A stretch of 64,000 bases of DNA from Mycobacterium haemophilum DSM 44634. Its GTDB lineage: Bacteria; Actinomycetota; Actinomycetes; Mycobacteriales; Mycobacteriaceae. Position 1 is the first letter of the stretch. Each line of letters begins with the position of its first letter. Below, in pieces: positions 10,872 to 21,093 of this stretch. The notes under the pieces are model-generated. The model had not been told where the DNA came from. It did no database searches and worked only from the letters and a program-made list of their open reading frames with translations. The position numbers were made by a program, and so were the translations under genes. Location: the NCBI RefSeq assembly GCF_000340435.2, contig NZ_CP011883.2:1906687-1970686 (forward strand), read 5' to 3'.

Positions 10872-12761
10872 GTGTCCGTAGATGTACCCGAGCTCGCCGA
10901 GTTGGAGCAGATTCGCGGGCGGTGGCGCAGCGCGGTCGCCGGGGTGCTGTCGAAGAGCATCGGGAGCGACCCCGCCACGTTGGGGGATCAGCCCGAGCGG
11001 CTGCTGGACACCGCGACCTACGACGGGTTCGCTATCCGGCCGTTGTACACCGCGTTTGACGAGCTGCCGGAGCCGCCGCTGCCGGGAGAGTGGCCGTATC
11101 GGCGCGGCGGCGACGCGGTACGCGATGTCAATTCCGGCTGGAAGGTCGCCGAAGTGTTTCCGGTCGACCCGCCAGCCGCAGGTGCGGCTGGCGACCAGGG
11201 CGCGGTCGGCAACGCGGCAGTACTGGCTGCGCTCGCTGACGGAGTCGGCGCGCTGCGAATCCGGGTGGGGAAGTCCGGGGTAGCGCCTGGGCAGCTGGGC
11301 AGCCTGCTCCTCGGCGTGTACTTGGACTTGGCTCCGGTGATCCTCGACGCGGGCGTCGACTACCTCGAAGCCTGCGATGTCATGGTGGCCCTGGTGGCTC
11401 AGCTGGACTCGGGTCGGCGCAGCACGCTCTCGATCGATCTGGGTGCCGACCCGCTGACCGCGTCGCATAGCGGCCGTCCGGCCCCGTCGATCGAGCAGGT
11501 GGCCGCAGTCGCGGCGCGGGTCGCCGGCGACCGCGGAGTGCGGGCGATCACCGTCGACGGGCCTGCCTTCCACAATCTGGGGGCCAGCGCGGCGTGGGAG
11601 CTCGCCGCTGCGATTGCGGCAGCGGTGGCCTACCTTCGGGTGCTCACCGAATCCGGGATGCCGGTCAGCCGGGCGCTCCGACAAATCAGTTTTCGGCTAG
11701 CTGCCGACGACGATCAGTTCCTGACCATCGCCAAGATGCGGGCCGTGCGTCAACTATGGGCGCGTGTCGCAGAGGTCGCGGGAGACCCCGAAGGCGGCGC
11801 GGCCGTTGTGCACGCGGAAACGTCGCTTCCGATGATGACCCAGCGCGACCCGTGGGTGAACATGCTGCGCGGCACGCTAGCCGCGTTCGGTGCGGGCGTT
11901 GGTGGTGCCGACACCGTGCTGGTGCTCCCGTTCGACGTGGCGATTCCCGGTGGCTTTCCCGGCATGGCGGCCAACTTCGCGCGCCGGATCGCCCGTAACA
12001 CTCAGCTGCTGCTGTTGGAAGAGTCACACGTCGGCCGGGTGTTGGATCCGGCTGGCGGGTCCTGGTTCGTCGAGGACCTCACCGAAGCGCTGGCTGCGCA
12101 AGCCTGGCAGCATTTTCAGGCTGTCGAGACCTACGGTGGGTTCGTCGACGCCGGCGACTACCTTGCCGGCCAGATCGACGAAACAGCCGCACGCCGTACC
12201 GACGACATCGCGCATCGCCGCACCGCGATCACCGGTGTCAACGAATATCCGAACCTCGCTGAACCTGCTCTGCTGCAAGGTGGTTCGCCTGTTTCGGCGA
12301 CCGCTGCGGGAAACCTGCTGCGCTACGCTGCCGGCTTCGAAGCGCTACGGGATCGTTCGGATGCATACTTGGCTCGCACCGGTGCACGTCCGCAGGTGCT
12401 GTTGCTGCCGCTGGGCCCGCTGGCTGAGCACAACATTCGAGCGACGTTCGCAACGAATCTGCTGGCCTCGGGCGGCGTAGTGGCGATCAACCCGGGAACG
12501 GTCGATGCCGCGGGTGTCGCTCAGGCTGTCGTCGACGCGGGGTCGCTCAACACGGCGGTGATCTGCGGCACCGATTCGCGCTATCAGGACGAGGCCGCAG
12601 ACATCGTTCAGGCAGCCCGAAGCGCCGGGGTATCAAGGGTTTACCTGGCGGGACCCGAAAAAGCCTTGGGGGACGTCGGGCACCGGCCCGATGAATACCT
12701 GACCACGAAAATCAATGCGGTCGAGGCACTGTCAAATCTGCTCACCCGATTGGGGGCGTAG
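10872..12761 (+). CDS. mutA: Methylmalonyl-CoA mutase small subunit
   Basis: 629 residues, matching the MutA subunit (mutase barrel plus a C-terminal Rossmann-like domain). Typical segments are [15 protein letters not shown] and [15 protein letters not shown], shared in form with mutB. The C-terminal domain lacks the Asp-x-His-x-x-Gly cobalamin motif, as expected for the non-B12-binding subunit. MutAB interconverts succinyl-CoA and methylmalonyl-CoA, feeding or draining the methylmalonyl-CoA used for methyl-branched lipids. The GTG start is preceded by AGGAGCGG. mutB follows 5 bp later. Confidence 0.96.
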   Translation: MSVDVPELAELEQIRGRWRSAVAGVLSKSIGSDPATLGDQPERLLDTATYDGFAIRPLYTAFDELPEPPLPGEWPYRRGGDAVRDVNSGWKVAEVFPVDPPAAGAAGDQGAVGNAAVLAALADGVGALRIRVGKSGVAPGQLGSLLLGVYLDLAPVILDAGVDYLEACDVMVALVAQLDSGRRSTLSIDLGADPLTASHSGRPAPSIEQVAAVAARVAGDRGVRAITVDGPAFHNLGASAAWELAAAIAAAVAYLRVLTESGMPVSRALRQISFRLAADDDQFLTIAKMRAVRQLWARVAEVAGDPEGGAAVVHAETSLPMMTQRDPWVNMLRGTLAAFGAGVGGADTVLVLPFDVAIPGGFPGMAANFARRIARNTQLLLLEESHVGRVLDPAGGSWFVEDLTEALAAQAWQHFQAVETYGGFVDAGDYLAGQIDETAARRTDDIAHRRTAITGVNEYPNLAEPALLQGGSPVSATAAGNLLRYAAGFEALRDRSDAYLARTGARPQVLLLPLGPLAEHNIRATFATNLLASGGVVAINPGTVDAAGVAQAVVDAGSLNTAVICGTDSRYQDEAADIVQAARSAGVSRVYLAGPEKALGDVGHRPDEYLTTKINAVEALSNLLTRLGA

Positions 12762-12766
12762 CCACG

Positions 12767-15013
12767 ATGACGACTACCGCACCTGTGATTGGCAGTTTCG
12801 CCAACATCCCGCTGCATGGCGATCGTGCCGTGTTGTCGCCGTCTGAAGCCGCGGTCGAAAGGCATGTCGCCGCGGCCGCCTCAGCGCACGGGTACACGCC
12901 TGATCAACTGCACTGGCATACACCGGAAGGTATCGACGTCAAACCGGTATACATCGCTGCCGACCGCGCCGCCGCCGAGGCCGCCGGCTACCCGTTGCAT
13001 AGCTTCCCCGGCGAGCCGCCTTATGTACGCGGACCTTACCCGACGATGTATGTCAACCAGCCGTGGACCATCCGTCAATACGCTGGGTTTTCCACCGCCG
13101 CGGATTCCAACGCGTTTTACCGTCGTAACCTGGCAGCCGGTCAGAAGGGCCTGTCGGTGGCCTTCGACCTGGCGACTCACCGCGGGTACGACTCCGACCA
13201 TCCTCGCGTCCAGGGCGATGTCGGAATGGCCGGTGTGGCAATCGATTCCATCCTCGACATGCGACAACTGTTCGATGGTATAGACCTGTCGGCGGTGTCG
13301 GTATCGATGACAATGAACGGTGCTGTGCTGCCGATCCTGGCGCTGTATGTGGTAGCGGCTGAGGAGCAGGGTGTGCCGCCGGGGAAGCTGGCCGGCACCA
13401 TCCAAAACGACATCCTCAAAGAGTTCATGGTCCGCAACACCTACATCTACCCGCCGAAGCCCTCGATGCGGATCATCTCCGATATCTTTGCCTACACCAG
13501 CGCTAAGATGCCGAAGTTCAACTCCATCTCGATCTCCGGCTACCATATCCAAGAAGCTGGCGCCACAGCGGATTTGGAGCTGGCATACACCTTGGCCGAT
13601 GGTGTCGACTACATCAAGGCGGGCCTGGATGCCGGACTGGACATCGACACTTTCGCGCCGCGGTTGTCCTTCTTTTGGGGTATCGGGATGAACTTCTTCA
13701 TGGAAGTCGCCAAACTGCGTGCCGGCCGGCTGCTATGGAGCGAACTGGTCGCCGAATTCGAACCCCAAAGCCCAAAATCCCTATCACTGCGCACCCATTC
13801 GCAAACCTCGGGGTGGTCGTTGACCGCCCAGGACCCGTTCAACAACGTGGCCCGCACCTGTATCGAGGCGATGGCCGCAACACAGGGCCATACCCAGTCG
13901 TTACACACCAACGCGCTGGACGAGGCGTTGGCGCTGCCCACCGACTTTTCCGCCCGGATCGCCCGCAATACTCAGCTGGTGCTGCAACAGGAGTCGGGCA
14001 CCACGCGGCCGATCGACCCGTGGGGGGGCTCTTACTATGTGGAGTGGCTGACCCATCAACTGGCTGCCCGTGCTCGTGCTCATATCGCCGAGGTCGCCGA
14101 GCACGGCGGCATGGCCCAAGCCATCAGCGACGGCATCCCCAAGCTGCGCATCGAGGAGGCAGCCGCGCGCACCCAGGCCCGTATCGACTCCGGGCGTCAG
14201 CCGGTGGTCGGGGTCAACAAGTACCAAGTTGACGAGGATCACGAGATCGAGGTACTCAAGGTCGAGAACAGCCGGGTGCGCGCCGAACAAGTAGCCAAAC
14301 TGCAGCAGTTGCGGGCAAACCGGGACCAGTCGGCGGTCGACGCGGCCCTGGCCAAGCTGTCTGCTGCCGCCGGGGCCCCCGGCCGTGCCGGTGATAATTT
14401 GTTGGCGCTTGCTATCAACGCCGCCCGGGTCAACGCCACCGTCGGCGAGATCTCCGATGCGCTGGAAAAGGTATACGGGCGTCACCAAGCGGAGATCCGT
14501 ACCATCACCGGGGTCTACCGCCGGGAAGTGGGAGAAGCTGGGAAGGCCACCGATATCGCAAGCGCCACAGAACTAGTCAAAAAATTCGCTGAGGCTGATG
14601 GTCGCCGGCCCAGGATTCTGGTGGCCAAGATGGGCCAGGACGGCCACGACCGCGGGCAGAAGGTTATCGCGACGGCATTCGCCGACATCGGGTTCGACGT
14701 CGATGTCGGATCGCTGTTCTCCACGCCCGAGGAGGTCGCCCGTCAGGCGGCCGACAACGACGTGCATGTGATCGGTGTGTCGTCGCTGGCCGCCGGCCAC
14801 CTGACGCTGGTACCGGCACTTCGAGACGCACTTGCCGATGTGGGCCGGCCTGACATCATGATCGTGGTGGGCGGCGTGATCCCGCCTGGTGACTTCGATG
14901 AGCTGTACGCCGCCGGGGCCACTGCCATCTTCCCGCCCGGGACGGTGATCGCCGACGCCGCAATTGGCTTGCTGCACAAGCTCGCCGAGCGGCTGGGTTA
15001 CACGCTTACCTAG
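12767..15013 (+). CDS. mutB: Methylmalonyl-CoA mutase large (B12-binding) subunit
   Basis: 748 residues. The N-terminal TIM barrel holds the substrate and active site ([19 protein letters not shown]). The C-terminal cobalamin-binding domain carries Asp625-x-His627-x-x-Gly630 (DGHDRG), and His627 is the lower cobalt ligand. It needs adenosylcobalamin and works as a heterodimer with MutA. Together with the polyketide synthase in the same window, this links precursor supply and use, though the two are about 20 kb apart and the link is only inferential. Confidence 0.98.
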   Translation: MTTTAPVIGSFANIPLHGDRAVLSPSEAAVERHVAAAASAHGYTPDQLHWHTPEGIDVKPVYIAADRAAAEAAGYPLHSFPGEPPYVRGPYPTMYVNQPWTIRQYAGFSTAADSNAFYRRNLAAGQKGLSVAFDLATHRGYDSDHPRVQGDVGMAGVAIDSILDMRQLFDGIDLSAVSVSMTMNGAVLPILALYVVAAEEQGVPPGKLAGTIQNDILKEFMVRNTYIYPPKPSMRIISDIFAYTSAKMPKFNSISISGYHIQEAGATADLELAYTLADGVDYIKAGLDAGLDIDTFAPRLSFFWGIGMNFFMEVAKLRAGRLLWSELVAEFEPQSPKSLSLRTHSQTSGWSLTAQDPFNNVARTCIEAMAATQGHTQSLHTNALDEALALPTDFSARIARNTQLVLQQESGTTRPIDPWGGSYYVEWLTHQLAARARAHIAEVAEHGGMAQAISDGIPKLRIEEAAARTQARIDSGRQPVVGVNKYQVDEDHEIEVLKVENSRVRAEQVAKLQQLRANRDQSAVDAALAKLSAAAGAPGRAGDNLLALAINAARVNATVGEISDALEKVYGRHQAEIRTITGVYRREVGEAGKATDIASATELVKKFAEADGRRPRILVAKMGQDGHDRGQKVIATAFADIGFDVDVGSLFSTPEEVARQAADNDVHVIGVSSLAAGHLTLVPALRDALADVGRPDIMIVVGGVIPPGDFDELYAAGATAIFPPGTVIADAAIGLLHKLAERLGYTLT

Positions 15014-15018
15014 ATGGC

Positions 15019-15079
15019 CGCGAGAGTGCAACCACTGGCGGCGTTACTCGGGAAATGTGTCGCCAGTTGCACTTTCGCG
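15019..15079. repeat. 60-bp palindromic element, copy A
   Basis: 61 bp. The left arm CGCGAGAGTGCA pairs with the right arm TGCACTTTCGCG (one mismatch), and inside it ACTGGCG pairs perfectly with CGCCAGT, leaving a 20-nt loop and a 3-nt bulge. It begins 5 bp after the mutB stop and ends 11 bp before meaB. Two further copies of the same size occur at 62798-62858 and 63781-63840. M. tuberculosis carries mazEF4 at this position instead. Confidence 0.8.
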
Positions 15080-15090
15080 ATGGCGGATAA

Positions 15091-16062
15091 ATGACGGTAG
15101 AGCAACTGGCGGCTGCGGTCCGCAGCGGTGATCGCGCGGCATTGCCGCGGGCTATCACGTTGGTGGAGTCCACCCGCGCCGACCATCGTGAGCAGGCGCA
15201 GCAGCTGCTGTTGGCGCTGCAGCCGGACGCTGGAAACGCCCATCGGGTCGGCATCACCGGGGTGCCCGGGGTAGGAAAATCCACCACCATCGAGGCGCTC
15301 GGCATGCATCTGATCGAACGGGGTCATCGAGTGGCGGTGTTGGCCGTCGATCCGTCATCGACCCGTACCGGTGGATCCATTCTTGGCGACAAGACCCGAA
15401 TGGCGCGGCTGGCGGTACACCCGGACGCCTATATCCGGCCGTCGCCGACGTCGGGCACGCTGGGCGGCGTGGCGAAGGCCACGCGGGAAACAGTTGTCCT
15501 GTTGGAGGCGGCTGGTTTTGACGTGATCCTGATCGAAACCGTCGGCGTCGGGCAGTCCGAGGTCGCGGTGGCCAATATGGTCGACACCTTCGTCTTGTTG
15601 ACCTTGGCGCGTACCGGCGATCAGTTGCAGGGCATCAAAAAGGGCGTGCTGGAGCTGGCCGACGTCGTGGTGGTGAACAAGGCTGACGGGGAACATCTGC
15701 GCGAGGCGCGGGTAGCCGCCCGGGATCTGTCCTCGGCGCTCCGACTGATCTATCCACACGAAACACTATGGCGACCACCGGTTCTCACGATGAGTGCGGT
15801 TGAGGGGACCGGTCTGACCCAGATGTGGGAAGCGGTCGAACGTCATCGTCAGGTGCTTACCGCCGCCGGCGAGTTCGAGAACCGCCGACGGGCCCAGCAA
15901 GTCGAGTGGACCTGGCAGATGGTCCGTGACGCGGTGCTAGACCGGGTGTTGTCTAACCCTGCGGTGCGTGAGATCCGCGCTGAGCTGGAGCGCCAGGTGC
16001 GGGCAGGGGAGCTGACTCCCGCGATGGCGGCCCAGCAAATCCTGCAGGCGGCATCATCCTAA
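15091..16062 (+). CDS. meaB: MeaB-type GTPase chaperone of methylmalonyl-CoA mutase
   Basis: 323 residues, G3E P-loop GTPase. Walker A GVPGVGKS spans residues 57-64, with DPSSTRTGGSILGDKTRM (switch region), ETVGVGQSE and the guanine-specificity motif NKAD. MeaB/ArgK proteins load or protect the cobalamin cofactor of the mutase. Its place after mutAB fits this. The ATG at 15091 follows the palindromic element. M. tuberculosis Rv1496 is of similar length. Confidence 0.95.
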   Translation: MTVEQLAAAVRSGDRAALPRAITLVESTRADHREQAQQLLLALQPDAGNAHRVGITGVPGVGKSTTIEALGMHLIERGHRVAVLAVDPSSTRTGGSILGDKTRMARLAVHPDAYIRPSPTSGTLGGVAKATRETVVLLEAAGFDVILIETVGVGQSEVAVANMVDTFVLLTLARTGDQLQGIKKGVLELADVVVVNKADGEHLREARVAARDLSSALRLIYPHETLWRPPVLTMSAVEGTGLTQMWEAVERHRQVLTAAGEFENRRRAQQVEWTWQMVRDAVLDRVLSNPAVREIRAELERQVRAGELTPAMAAQQILQAASS

Positions 16063-16125
16063 CGGAAAGGTAAATTAATCATTGTTTGCCCATGGCTGAT
16101 GTGAAATCGCCGTAAATTCACAAGC

Positions 16126-17409
16126 GTGACGGTGGAAGCCCGAGTCGATCGCCGCGTGGACCCTCCTCACGACGCCCTTGACGCTGGTCGTCGTGTGTTC
16201 GGCGCGGCGGACTCAAACTTTGCGTGCGTCGTTCGTAGTTTTGCCGCGCTGTTCCCCGGGCGTCGATTCGGTGGGGGAGCACTGGCCGTGTATCTCGACG
16301 GCCAACCGGTCGTCGACGTGTGGACCGGGCGCGCGGACCGGCGCGGCCAAGTGCCGTGGACGGCTGACACCGCTCCGATGGCGTTCTCCGCGACCAAGGG
16401 GTTGGCTGCCACCGTCATTCACCGGCTCGTCGACCGGGGGTTGATCGAATACGACGCTCCGGTCGCCGAGTATTGGCCGGCGTTCGGAGCCAATGGCAAG
16501 TCAGCGCTGACCGTTCGTGAGGTGATGAAACACCACGCCGGCTTGTCGGGTCTGCGCGGCGCCACCAAGGATGACTTGCTGGACCACATCGTCATGGAGG
16601 AACGGTTAGCGACGGCGTCTCCGGGACGCTTGCTGGGTAAACCGGCATATCATGCGCTGACCTTCGGCTGGCTGATGTCGGGGCTGGCTCGGGCGGTCAC
16701 CGGAAAGGGGATGGCCGCGCTGATCCGCGAGGAGCTCGCCGAGCCGTTAGGAACTGACGGCATGCATCTGGGTCGACCGCCGGCCGACGCTCCGACGCGG
16801 GTCGCTGAGATCATCATGCCGCGCACCCTCGGCAATCCCGTTGTCAACGATCTGGCCTGCAAGGTCGCCCACCAGGTGTCGGGTGCATTCCGCTCGGTCT
16901 ACTACAAGGGCGTTGTGGATACCGTGCAAGGCGATATCCCGTTGCTGGACGCTGAGATCCCAGCCGCGAACGGGGTTGTCACCGCGCGCGCGTTGGCGCG
17001 GATGTATGGTGCGATCGCCAATGGTGGTGAGATCGACGGCGCTCAGTTCTTGTCGCGCGAGCTCGTCGCCGGGCTGAGTGGCCGACCGGACCGGCAGCTG
17101 GACCGAAACATCCTGGTACCGCTCTCATTTCACCTCGGCTACCACAGCGGACCCGTCAGGTGCGTGATGCCAGGTTTTGGTCACTGCGGGCTGGGCGGCT
17201 CGTTTGGTTGGGCCGACCCGGCGACCGGGGTGGCTTTTGCATACGTGCATAACCGACTGTTGTCGCCCTTCGTCGTGCTGGATCAGTGCGGGGTGGCGAT
17301 GTTCGGCAATCTCATTCGGCAGGGCGTCATTCGCGCCCGTAAACGCGGCTTCCAGCCGGTCACCGAGTTCGGGGCGCCATTTCCCGAGCCGGGAGCCGTT
17401 GCCGGCTGA
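16126..17409 (+). CDS. lipL: LipL-like serine esterase/beta-lactamase-family hydrolase
   Basis: 427 residues. The class C beta-lactamase/family VIII esterase fold is shown by the catalytic Ser88-x-x-Lys91 (FSATKG) and later a Tyr-containing motif (PVAEYWP). The conserved GFGHCGLGGSFGWADP segment near residue 345 corresponds to the third active-site block. LipL of M. tuberculosis is an esterase and penicillin-binding-like protein. No clear signal peptide is visible. The GTG start at 16126 gives the family length. Confidence 0.93.
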   Translation: MTVEARVDRRVDPPHDALDAGRRVFGAADSNFACVVRSFAALFPGRRFGGGALAVYLDGQPVVDVWTGRADRRGQVPWTADTAPMAFSATKGLAATVIHRLVDRGLIEYDAPVAEYWPAFGANGKSALTVREVMKHHAGLSGLRGATKDDLLDHIVMEERLATASPGRLLGKPAYHALTFGWLMSGLARAVTGKGMAALIREELAEPLGTDGMHLGRPPADAPTRVAEIIMPRTLGNPVVNDLACKVAHQVSGAFRSVYYKGVVDTVQGDIPLLDAEIPAANGVVTARALARMYGAIANGGEIDGAQFLSRELVAGLSGRPDRQLDRNILVPLSFHLGYHSGPVRCVMPGFGHCGLGGSFGWADPATGVAFAYVHNRLLSPFVVLDQCGVAMFGNLIRQGVIRARKRGFQPVTEFGAPFPEPGAVAG

Positions 17410-17507
17410 CCCTATGACGACGGGCGCGTATTGTCTGGGCCGCTCGGCAGGGCATCCTGATCAAGTCGCCGTCGTGAGGTTCGAATCGATGGTCGGTGGC
17501 ACGGCGA

Positions 17508-18389
17508 TCATTCGCTGACCCGGCCCGCGAAGACGGTCTGGGCTCCCGTGCCGTCGTCAGGTCCCTCGTAGATCTCGGGCTCGAAGCCCGCCTCGCGCAG
17601 ATAATCGACGATATCGCGGCCGAACTCAGTGAACGTCAGCAGATCTTGGCCCACCGGAATGAACCGGTACAACCCGCTGCCCCTGCCGTGGTAAAGAGCC
17701 GGCATCAGGTGGACGATCTCGCCATCGTCGCCGATCCGCGCCCGCGCCCCGGTCGTGGGGCGAGTCCAAACGACCGGCACCGTAAAGATGTGGCGTCCGC
17801 CAGGGCGGAGCACCCGCCGCGTTTCGGCCAGCGCGGCGCGGAAGTCTTGGACATGCTCTAGCGTGTCGGACGACAGCACAAGGTCGAAGGCAGCATCAGG
17901 GTAGGTGAGACGACAGATGTCCTCGTTGCGTGCGCCCTCGATCGTCTCGCCCAGACGCTGCGGTCCCTTGTACTCGGAGAAGGCTAGCCGCGGGAGCCGG
18001 CCCAGGAAGTTGTGCAACGCTCCCAGCGCTCCGATTGTGTTGATTTCGGCAATGTCGAGGGCCCGGAACACCGGGTCCTCGACCAGTTCGGCGCACGACC
18101 TGCACCCGGCGGGTCCATAGAGCGAAATCAGGACCTCGGCGATCCGTCTCACCCGCAGGTTCGCACAGCAGCAGTGGCAGAACATGCTTTCGCGCCGGGT
18201 GTAGGCGCGCGACACGCTGGGATCGGCCCAGCAGGCGTGCAGGTCATCGCCGATAACCCAGGAGCTGAAGGCGAATCTCGTATCGGCTCCGCACGCGACG
18301 CAGCGGCCTGTCTCATCGGCACGACGGTCGCCGGGCGAGCGCAGGTTGAGCACCACGGGCCGTCCTATTCGGGCTTTCACCGCCGCCAT
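17508..18389 (-). CDS. SAM-dependent methyltransferase with N-terminal zinc-ribbon-like region
   Basis: 293 residues from ATG 18389 (a GTG at 18401 would add 4). The N-terminal 80 residues hold CVAC and CHCCC, a likely zinc-binding cluster. The C-terminal class I methyltransferase domain shows FDLVLSSDTLEHVQDF and ETRRVLRPGGRHIFTVP (motifs II/III). Zinc-ribbon plus methyltransferase architecture is common in sugar C- or O-methyltransferases of glycan loci. It occupies the place of Rv1498c but is clearly longer than that 205-residue protein. The acceptor is unknown. Convergent with lipL. Confidence 0.8.
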   Translation of the reverse strand: MAAVKARIGRPVVLNLRSPGDRRADETGRCVACGADTRFAFSSWVIGDDLHACWADPSVSRAYTRRESMFCHCCCANLRVRRIAEVLISLYGPAGCRSCAELVEDPVFRALDIAEINTIGALGALHNFLGRLPRLAFSEYKGPQRLGETIEGARNEDICRLTYPDAAFDLVLSSDTLEHVQDFRAALAETRRVLRPGGRHIFTVPVVWTRPTTGARARIGDDGEIVHLMPALYHGRGSGLYRFIPVGQDLLTFTEFGRDIVDYLREAGFEPEIYEGPDDGTGAQTVFAGRVSE

Positions 18390-18642
18390 GAGGCTCACCA
18401 CGGCGAAAGTTCCATTGCAGCGATGAGGGGCAGCCGTACGGGACCGATACGGTAGCCGGCGCCCGCGGCACCGCTATGCGAGCAGCATTTGCCTTCCAGC
18501 GTGGCGACAACGATCATGCCGATCATCCCTCTCCCCGAACGCAGCGGCAGGCACCTGTCGTGTCAACACATAGTAGAGGGCGCGCGCAGTGTTGATGCTG
18601 TATTCGGCCCTGTTTGCGAATCGGGAGGCAATGCTCGCTGAT

Positions 18643-18668
18643 CCTATGACGCCCGCCGGCGTCATAGG
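18643..18668. terminator. Perfect inverted repeat downstream of dodecin
   Basis: CCTATGACGCC and its exact reverse complement GGCGTCATAGG are separated by 4 bases. The hairpin begins 3 bp after the dodecin stop (read leftward), so it is a good intrinsic-type terminator or 3' stability hairpin. No U-tract follows, which is common for mycobacterial terminators. Confidence 0.65.
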
Positions 18669-18670
18669 GA

Positions 18671-18883
18671 CTACGAATCTTCCAGGCGGAAGCCAACTTT
18701 CATCGTTACCTGGAAATGTGCAACGGTGCCGTCGGCTAGGTGGCCACGAATCGACTGCACTTCGAACCAATCCAAGGCGCGTATTGTCTGCGCCGCTCGC
18801 GCTAGACCGTTGCGGATGGCCGCATCAACTCCGTCGGGCGAGCTTCCGACGATCTCGATCACCCGGTAGCTGTGATTGCTCAT
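18671..18883 (-). CDS. Dodecin (flavin-binding protein)
   Basis: 70 residues: MSNHSYRVIEIVGSSPDG with IRNGLARAAQTIRALDWFEV, the dodecin signature including the conserved Trp that stacks on the isoalloxazine ring, and a C-terminal FQVTMKVGFRLE strand. Dodecins form dodecamers that store flavins or CoA. The ATG at 18883 is preceded by AGAAAGGGA on the minus strand, which sets the start well. It corresponds to Rv1498A in position and size. Confidence 0.93.
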   Translation of the reverse strand: MSNHSYRVIEIVGSSPDGVDAAIRNGLARAAQTIRALDWFEVQSIRGHLADGTVAHFQVTMKVGFRLEDS

Positions 18884-19076
18884 CGTGTCCCTTTCTAGGG
18901 TCGGTGAGTGAACAGTAACCAGCACACCCGTCTCGTGGGCTAAACACACGCAGATGGCGCTTCTGAACCATTGCGGCGCCAAAGGCTCGCCAGATCCGTC
19001 GATTGCGGCCGCCATCGTGCCTGCGCGGTTGTATGTTCACTGTGTTCGATGCCTGCCGACGACGGGGGAAATCACC

Positions 19077-19946
19077 ATGGCGGATGCCGTTTTCAACGTG
19101 GAAGAACTCGAGCACAACGTGTCGGACCTGCGGCGCAAATTCCATGCGGCTGAGCCATTCCAACACTTGGTGGTTGACGATCTGCTGCTTTTTTCTCCGT
19201 CTGCTGCGCGTTCCTTTCCCGACATCTCCTGGCCTGGGTGGGATGAGCTGGGCGATCGCTACCAGCAGAACAAACGGGCCTGCGCGAATCTCGAGCTCAT
19301 TCCGGAGCCATTCAAAGCCCTTATCAGGGAGCTCAGCGAACCACGGTTCCTGAGGGTGCTCGAGCAAATCACCGGCATCCAACGGTTGCTCCCGGATCCC
19401 TACCTCATGGGCGGCGGCCTACACCTGAGTGGTCCGGGCGGCATCCTGAGTCCTCATACCGATTTCCACTACTACCGCGCGCTGAACCTTTATCGGCGCA
19501 TCAATGTTCTTGTCTACCTAAACGAGGACTGGTCGTTGCAGGACGGGGGTTGTTTGTCGCTGTACGACAGCCAGAACCGGGCTATTCAGACGGTCCTACC
19601 GGACTGGGGAAAGGTCGTCATCTTCCGCACTGATGACCAGTCGGTGCATGGGTTCCCGGTTCCGGTCGCCAAAGGCAAGTGGCGGCGGTCGGTAGCGCTG
19701 TATTACTACACGGCCGCTCCGGCTGGCAACTTCAGCGGTGACGAGACGACCTATTGGAGGGAGCACGGAGAGCAGGCCGGTGTTATCCGGAAAACACGAT
19801 TCGTCGCGTACCGGTGCCTGCTCAACCTCAGTCGCGTTATCAGCATCCTGGCGCATGTCGTGAATCCCAACCAGGGGGTGGGGTTGATCAGGACAGCTCT
19901 GGCCAACCGCCGGAAAGCCAGGTGCGGCCGTCCCGAGATCAGCTAG
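19077..19946 (+). CDS. 2-oxoglutarate/Fe(II)-dependent oxygenase, prolyl-hydroxylase-like
   Basis: 289 residues from the ATG at 19077. Iron ligands are seen in LSPHTDFHYY (His-x-Asp) and in SVHGFP (distal His), and the 2OG-binding Arg is in RRSVALYYY. Members hydroxylate proteins, sugars or small molecules. Its position at the head of a run of glycosyltransferases suggests modification of the glycan or its carrier, but this is inference. The last 60 residues are basic and have no known motif. No signal peptide. It differs from Rv1501-type phytanoyl-CoA dioxygenases only as far as I can judge by eye. Confidence 0.8.
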   Translation: MADAVFNVEELEHNVSDLRRKFHAAEPFQHLVVDDLLLFSPSAARSFPDISWPGWDELGDRYQQNKRACANLELIPEPFKALIRELSEPRFLRVLEQITGIQRLLPDPYLMGGGLHLSGPGGILSPHTDFHYYRALNLYRRINVLVYLNEDWSLQDGGCLSLYDSQNRAIQTVLPDWGKVVIFRTDDQSVHGFPVPVAKGKWRRSVALYYYTAAPAGNFSGDETTYWREHGEQAGVIRKTRFVAYRCLLNLSRVISILAHVVNPNQGVGLIRTALANRRKARCGRPEIS

Positions 19947-20073
19947 AGGCAGCTCTCGAACAGCTCTTTTGCCGGCCGCGGACAGGCGACTGCTCCCGCA
20001 TGCTTGGCCCACGCTTGGCGCGATAAGGGCGAAAGCCCGACGCCGAGACAAATTCCGAACTACATTACTGCGC

Positions 20074-21093
20074 ATGGGTTCTGTCGCCCGCCCGACCCTA
20101 TCGGTGGTGGCACCCTGCTACGACGAGCAGGAAGTGCTACCGGAGTTCTTGCGGCGGGTGGGGGCTGTACTCGATGTAATGGGTGGCACCAGCGAGATTA
20201 TTCTCGTCGACGACGGCTCCCACGACAGGACCTGGGAGATCATGGCCAAGACGGCAATTGAGGATTCGCGCATCGTCGGTGTGCGGTTGATGCGCAATCA
20301 CGGCCATCAGCTTGCACTCACTGCAGGACTGAGCGTGTGCCGTGGCGATCGTGTGCTGATCATTGACGCCGACCTGCAGGATCCACCAGAGCTCTTGCCC
20401 GACATGATGGCGTTGATGGATCAGGGCGCCGACGTCGTTTACGGCCATCGCCGTCATCGGGAAGGCGAGGACATGTTCAAGCGCGCCTCCGCCAGCCTCT
20501 TCTATCGAGCGCTCAGTCGGGTCACCGATGTTGACATCCCGTGTGACACCGGCGATTTCCGCTTGATCACGCGGGGCGTTCTCGATGTGCTGCTGGCCAT
20601 GCCGGAGCGCCATCGCTTTGTGCGCGGCATGGTTGCATGGATCGGCGGCAAGCAGGTGCCACTGGTTTACGACCGCAAGCCTCGGATGGCCGGGGAGAGC
20701 AAGTACCCGTTCACCAAGATGGTGCGTTTCGCGGCTGACGCAGTTTGCGGCTTCTCGGTGATGCCGCTCCGGGCGTCGATGATGCTCGGCTGGGTGATGG
20801 CGTTCGTAGGATTTGCCTTTGCTGTCTGGTCGAGCATGGGAGCGATACTAGGACAGACGGTCCCAGGCTGGAGCTCGTTGGCGGCCGCGATCGGCATCCT
20901 GAGCGGTATGCAGTTCCTGATTCTCGGCGCCATCGGCGCCTATCTTGGCCGGCTCTATGACCAGGCCAAAGGCCGGCCGCTGTTCATGATCCGCGAAACG
21001 GTCGGAGGCGCCCCCGGGTTGGTCGCAGCCGCGAGCCGGCGTGCAGCGGCATCGTTGCCGGGCTACCCGCCAAATTGGCCGAGCTGCCCATGA
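20074..21093 (+). CDS. GtrB/DPM1-type polyprenyl-phosphate glycosyltransferase (Rv1500-like)
   Basis: 339 residues, GT2. The start is LSVVAPCYDEQEVLPEFLRRV, then LVDDGSHDRTWEIM, DADLQDPPELLPDM (DxD-like) and the acceptor-site RGMVAWIGGKQVPLVYDR. Two C-terminal membrane segments (about 230-255 and 265-290) give the GtrB topology. It would transfer a sugar from an NDP donor to polyprenyl phosphate on the cytosolic face. The next gene, overlapping by 4 bp, is a GtrA-like flippase, the expected partner. The ATG at 20074 is chosen because it precedes the conserved N-terminus. Confidence 0.88.
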   Translation: MGSVARPTLSVVAPCYDEQEVLPEFLRRVGAVLDVMGGTSEIILVDDGSHDRTWEIMAKTAIEDSRIVGVRLMRNHGHQLALTAGLSVCRGDRVLIIDADLQDPPELLPDMMALMDQGADVVYGHRRHREGEDMFKRASASLFYRALSRVTDVDIPCDTGDFRLITRGVLDVLLAMPERHRFVRGMVAWIGGKQVPLVYDRKPRMAGESKYPFTKMVRFAADAVCGFSVMPLRASMMLGWVMAFVGFAFAVWSSMGAILGQTVPGWSSLAAAIGILSGMQFLILGAIGAYLGRLYDQAKGRPLFMIRETVGGAPGLVAAASRRAAASLPGYPPNWPSCP

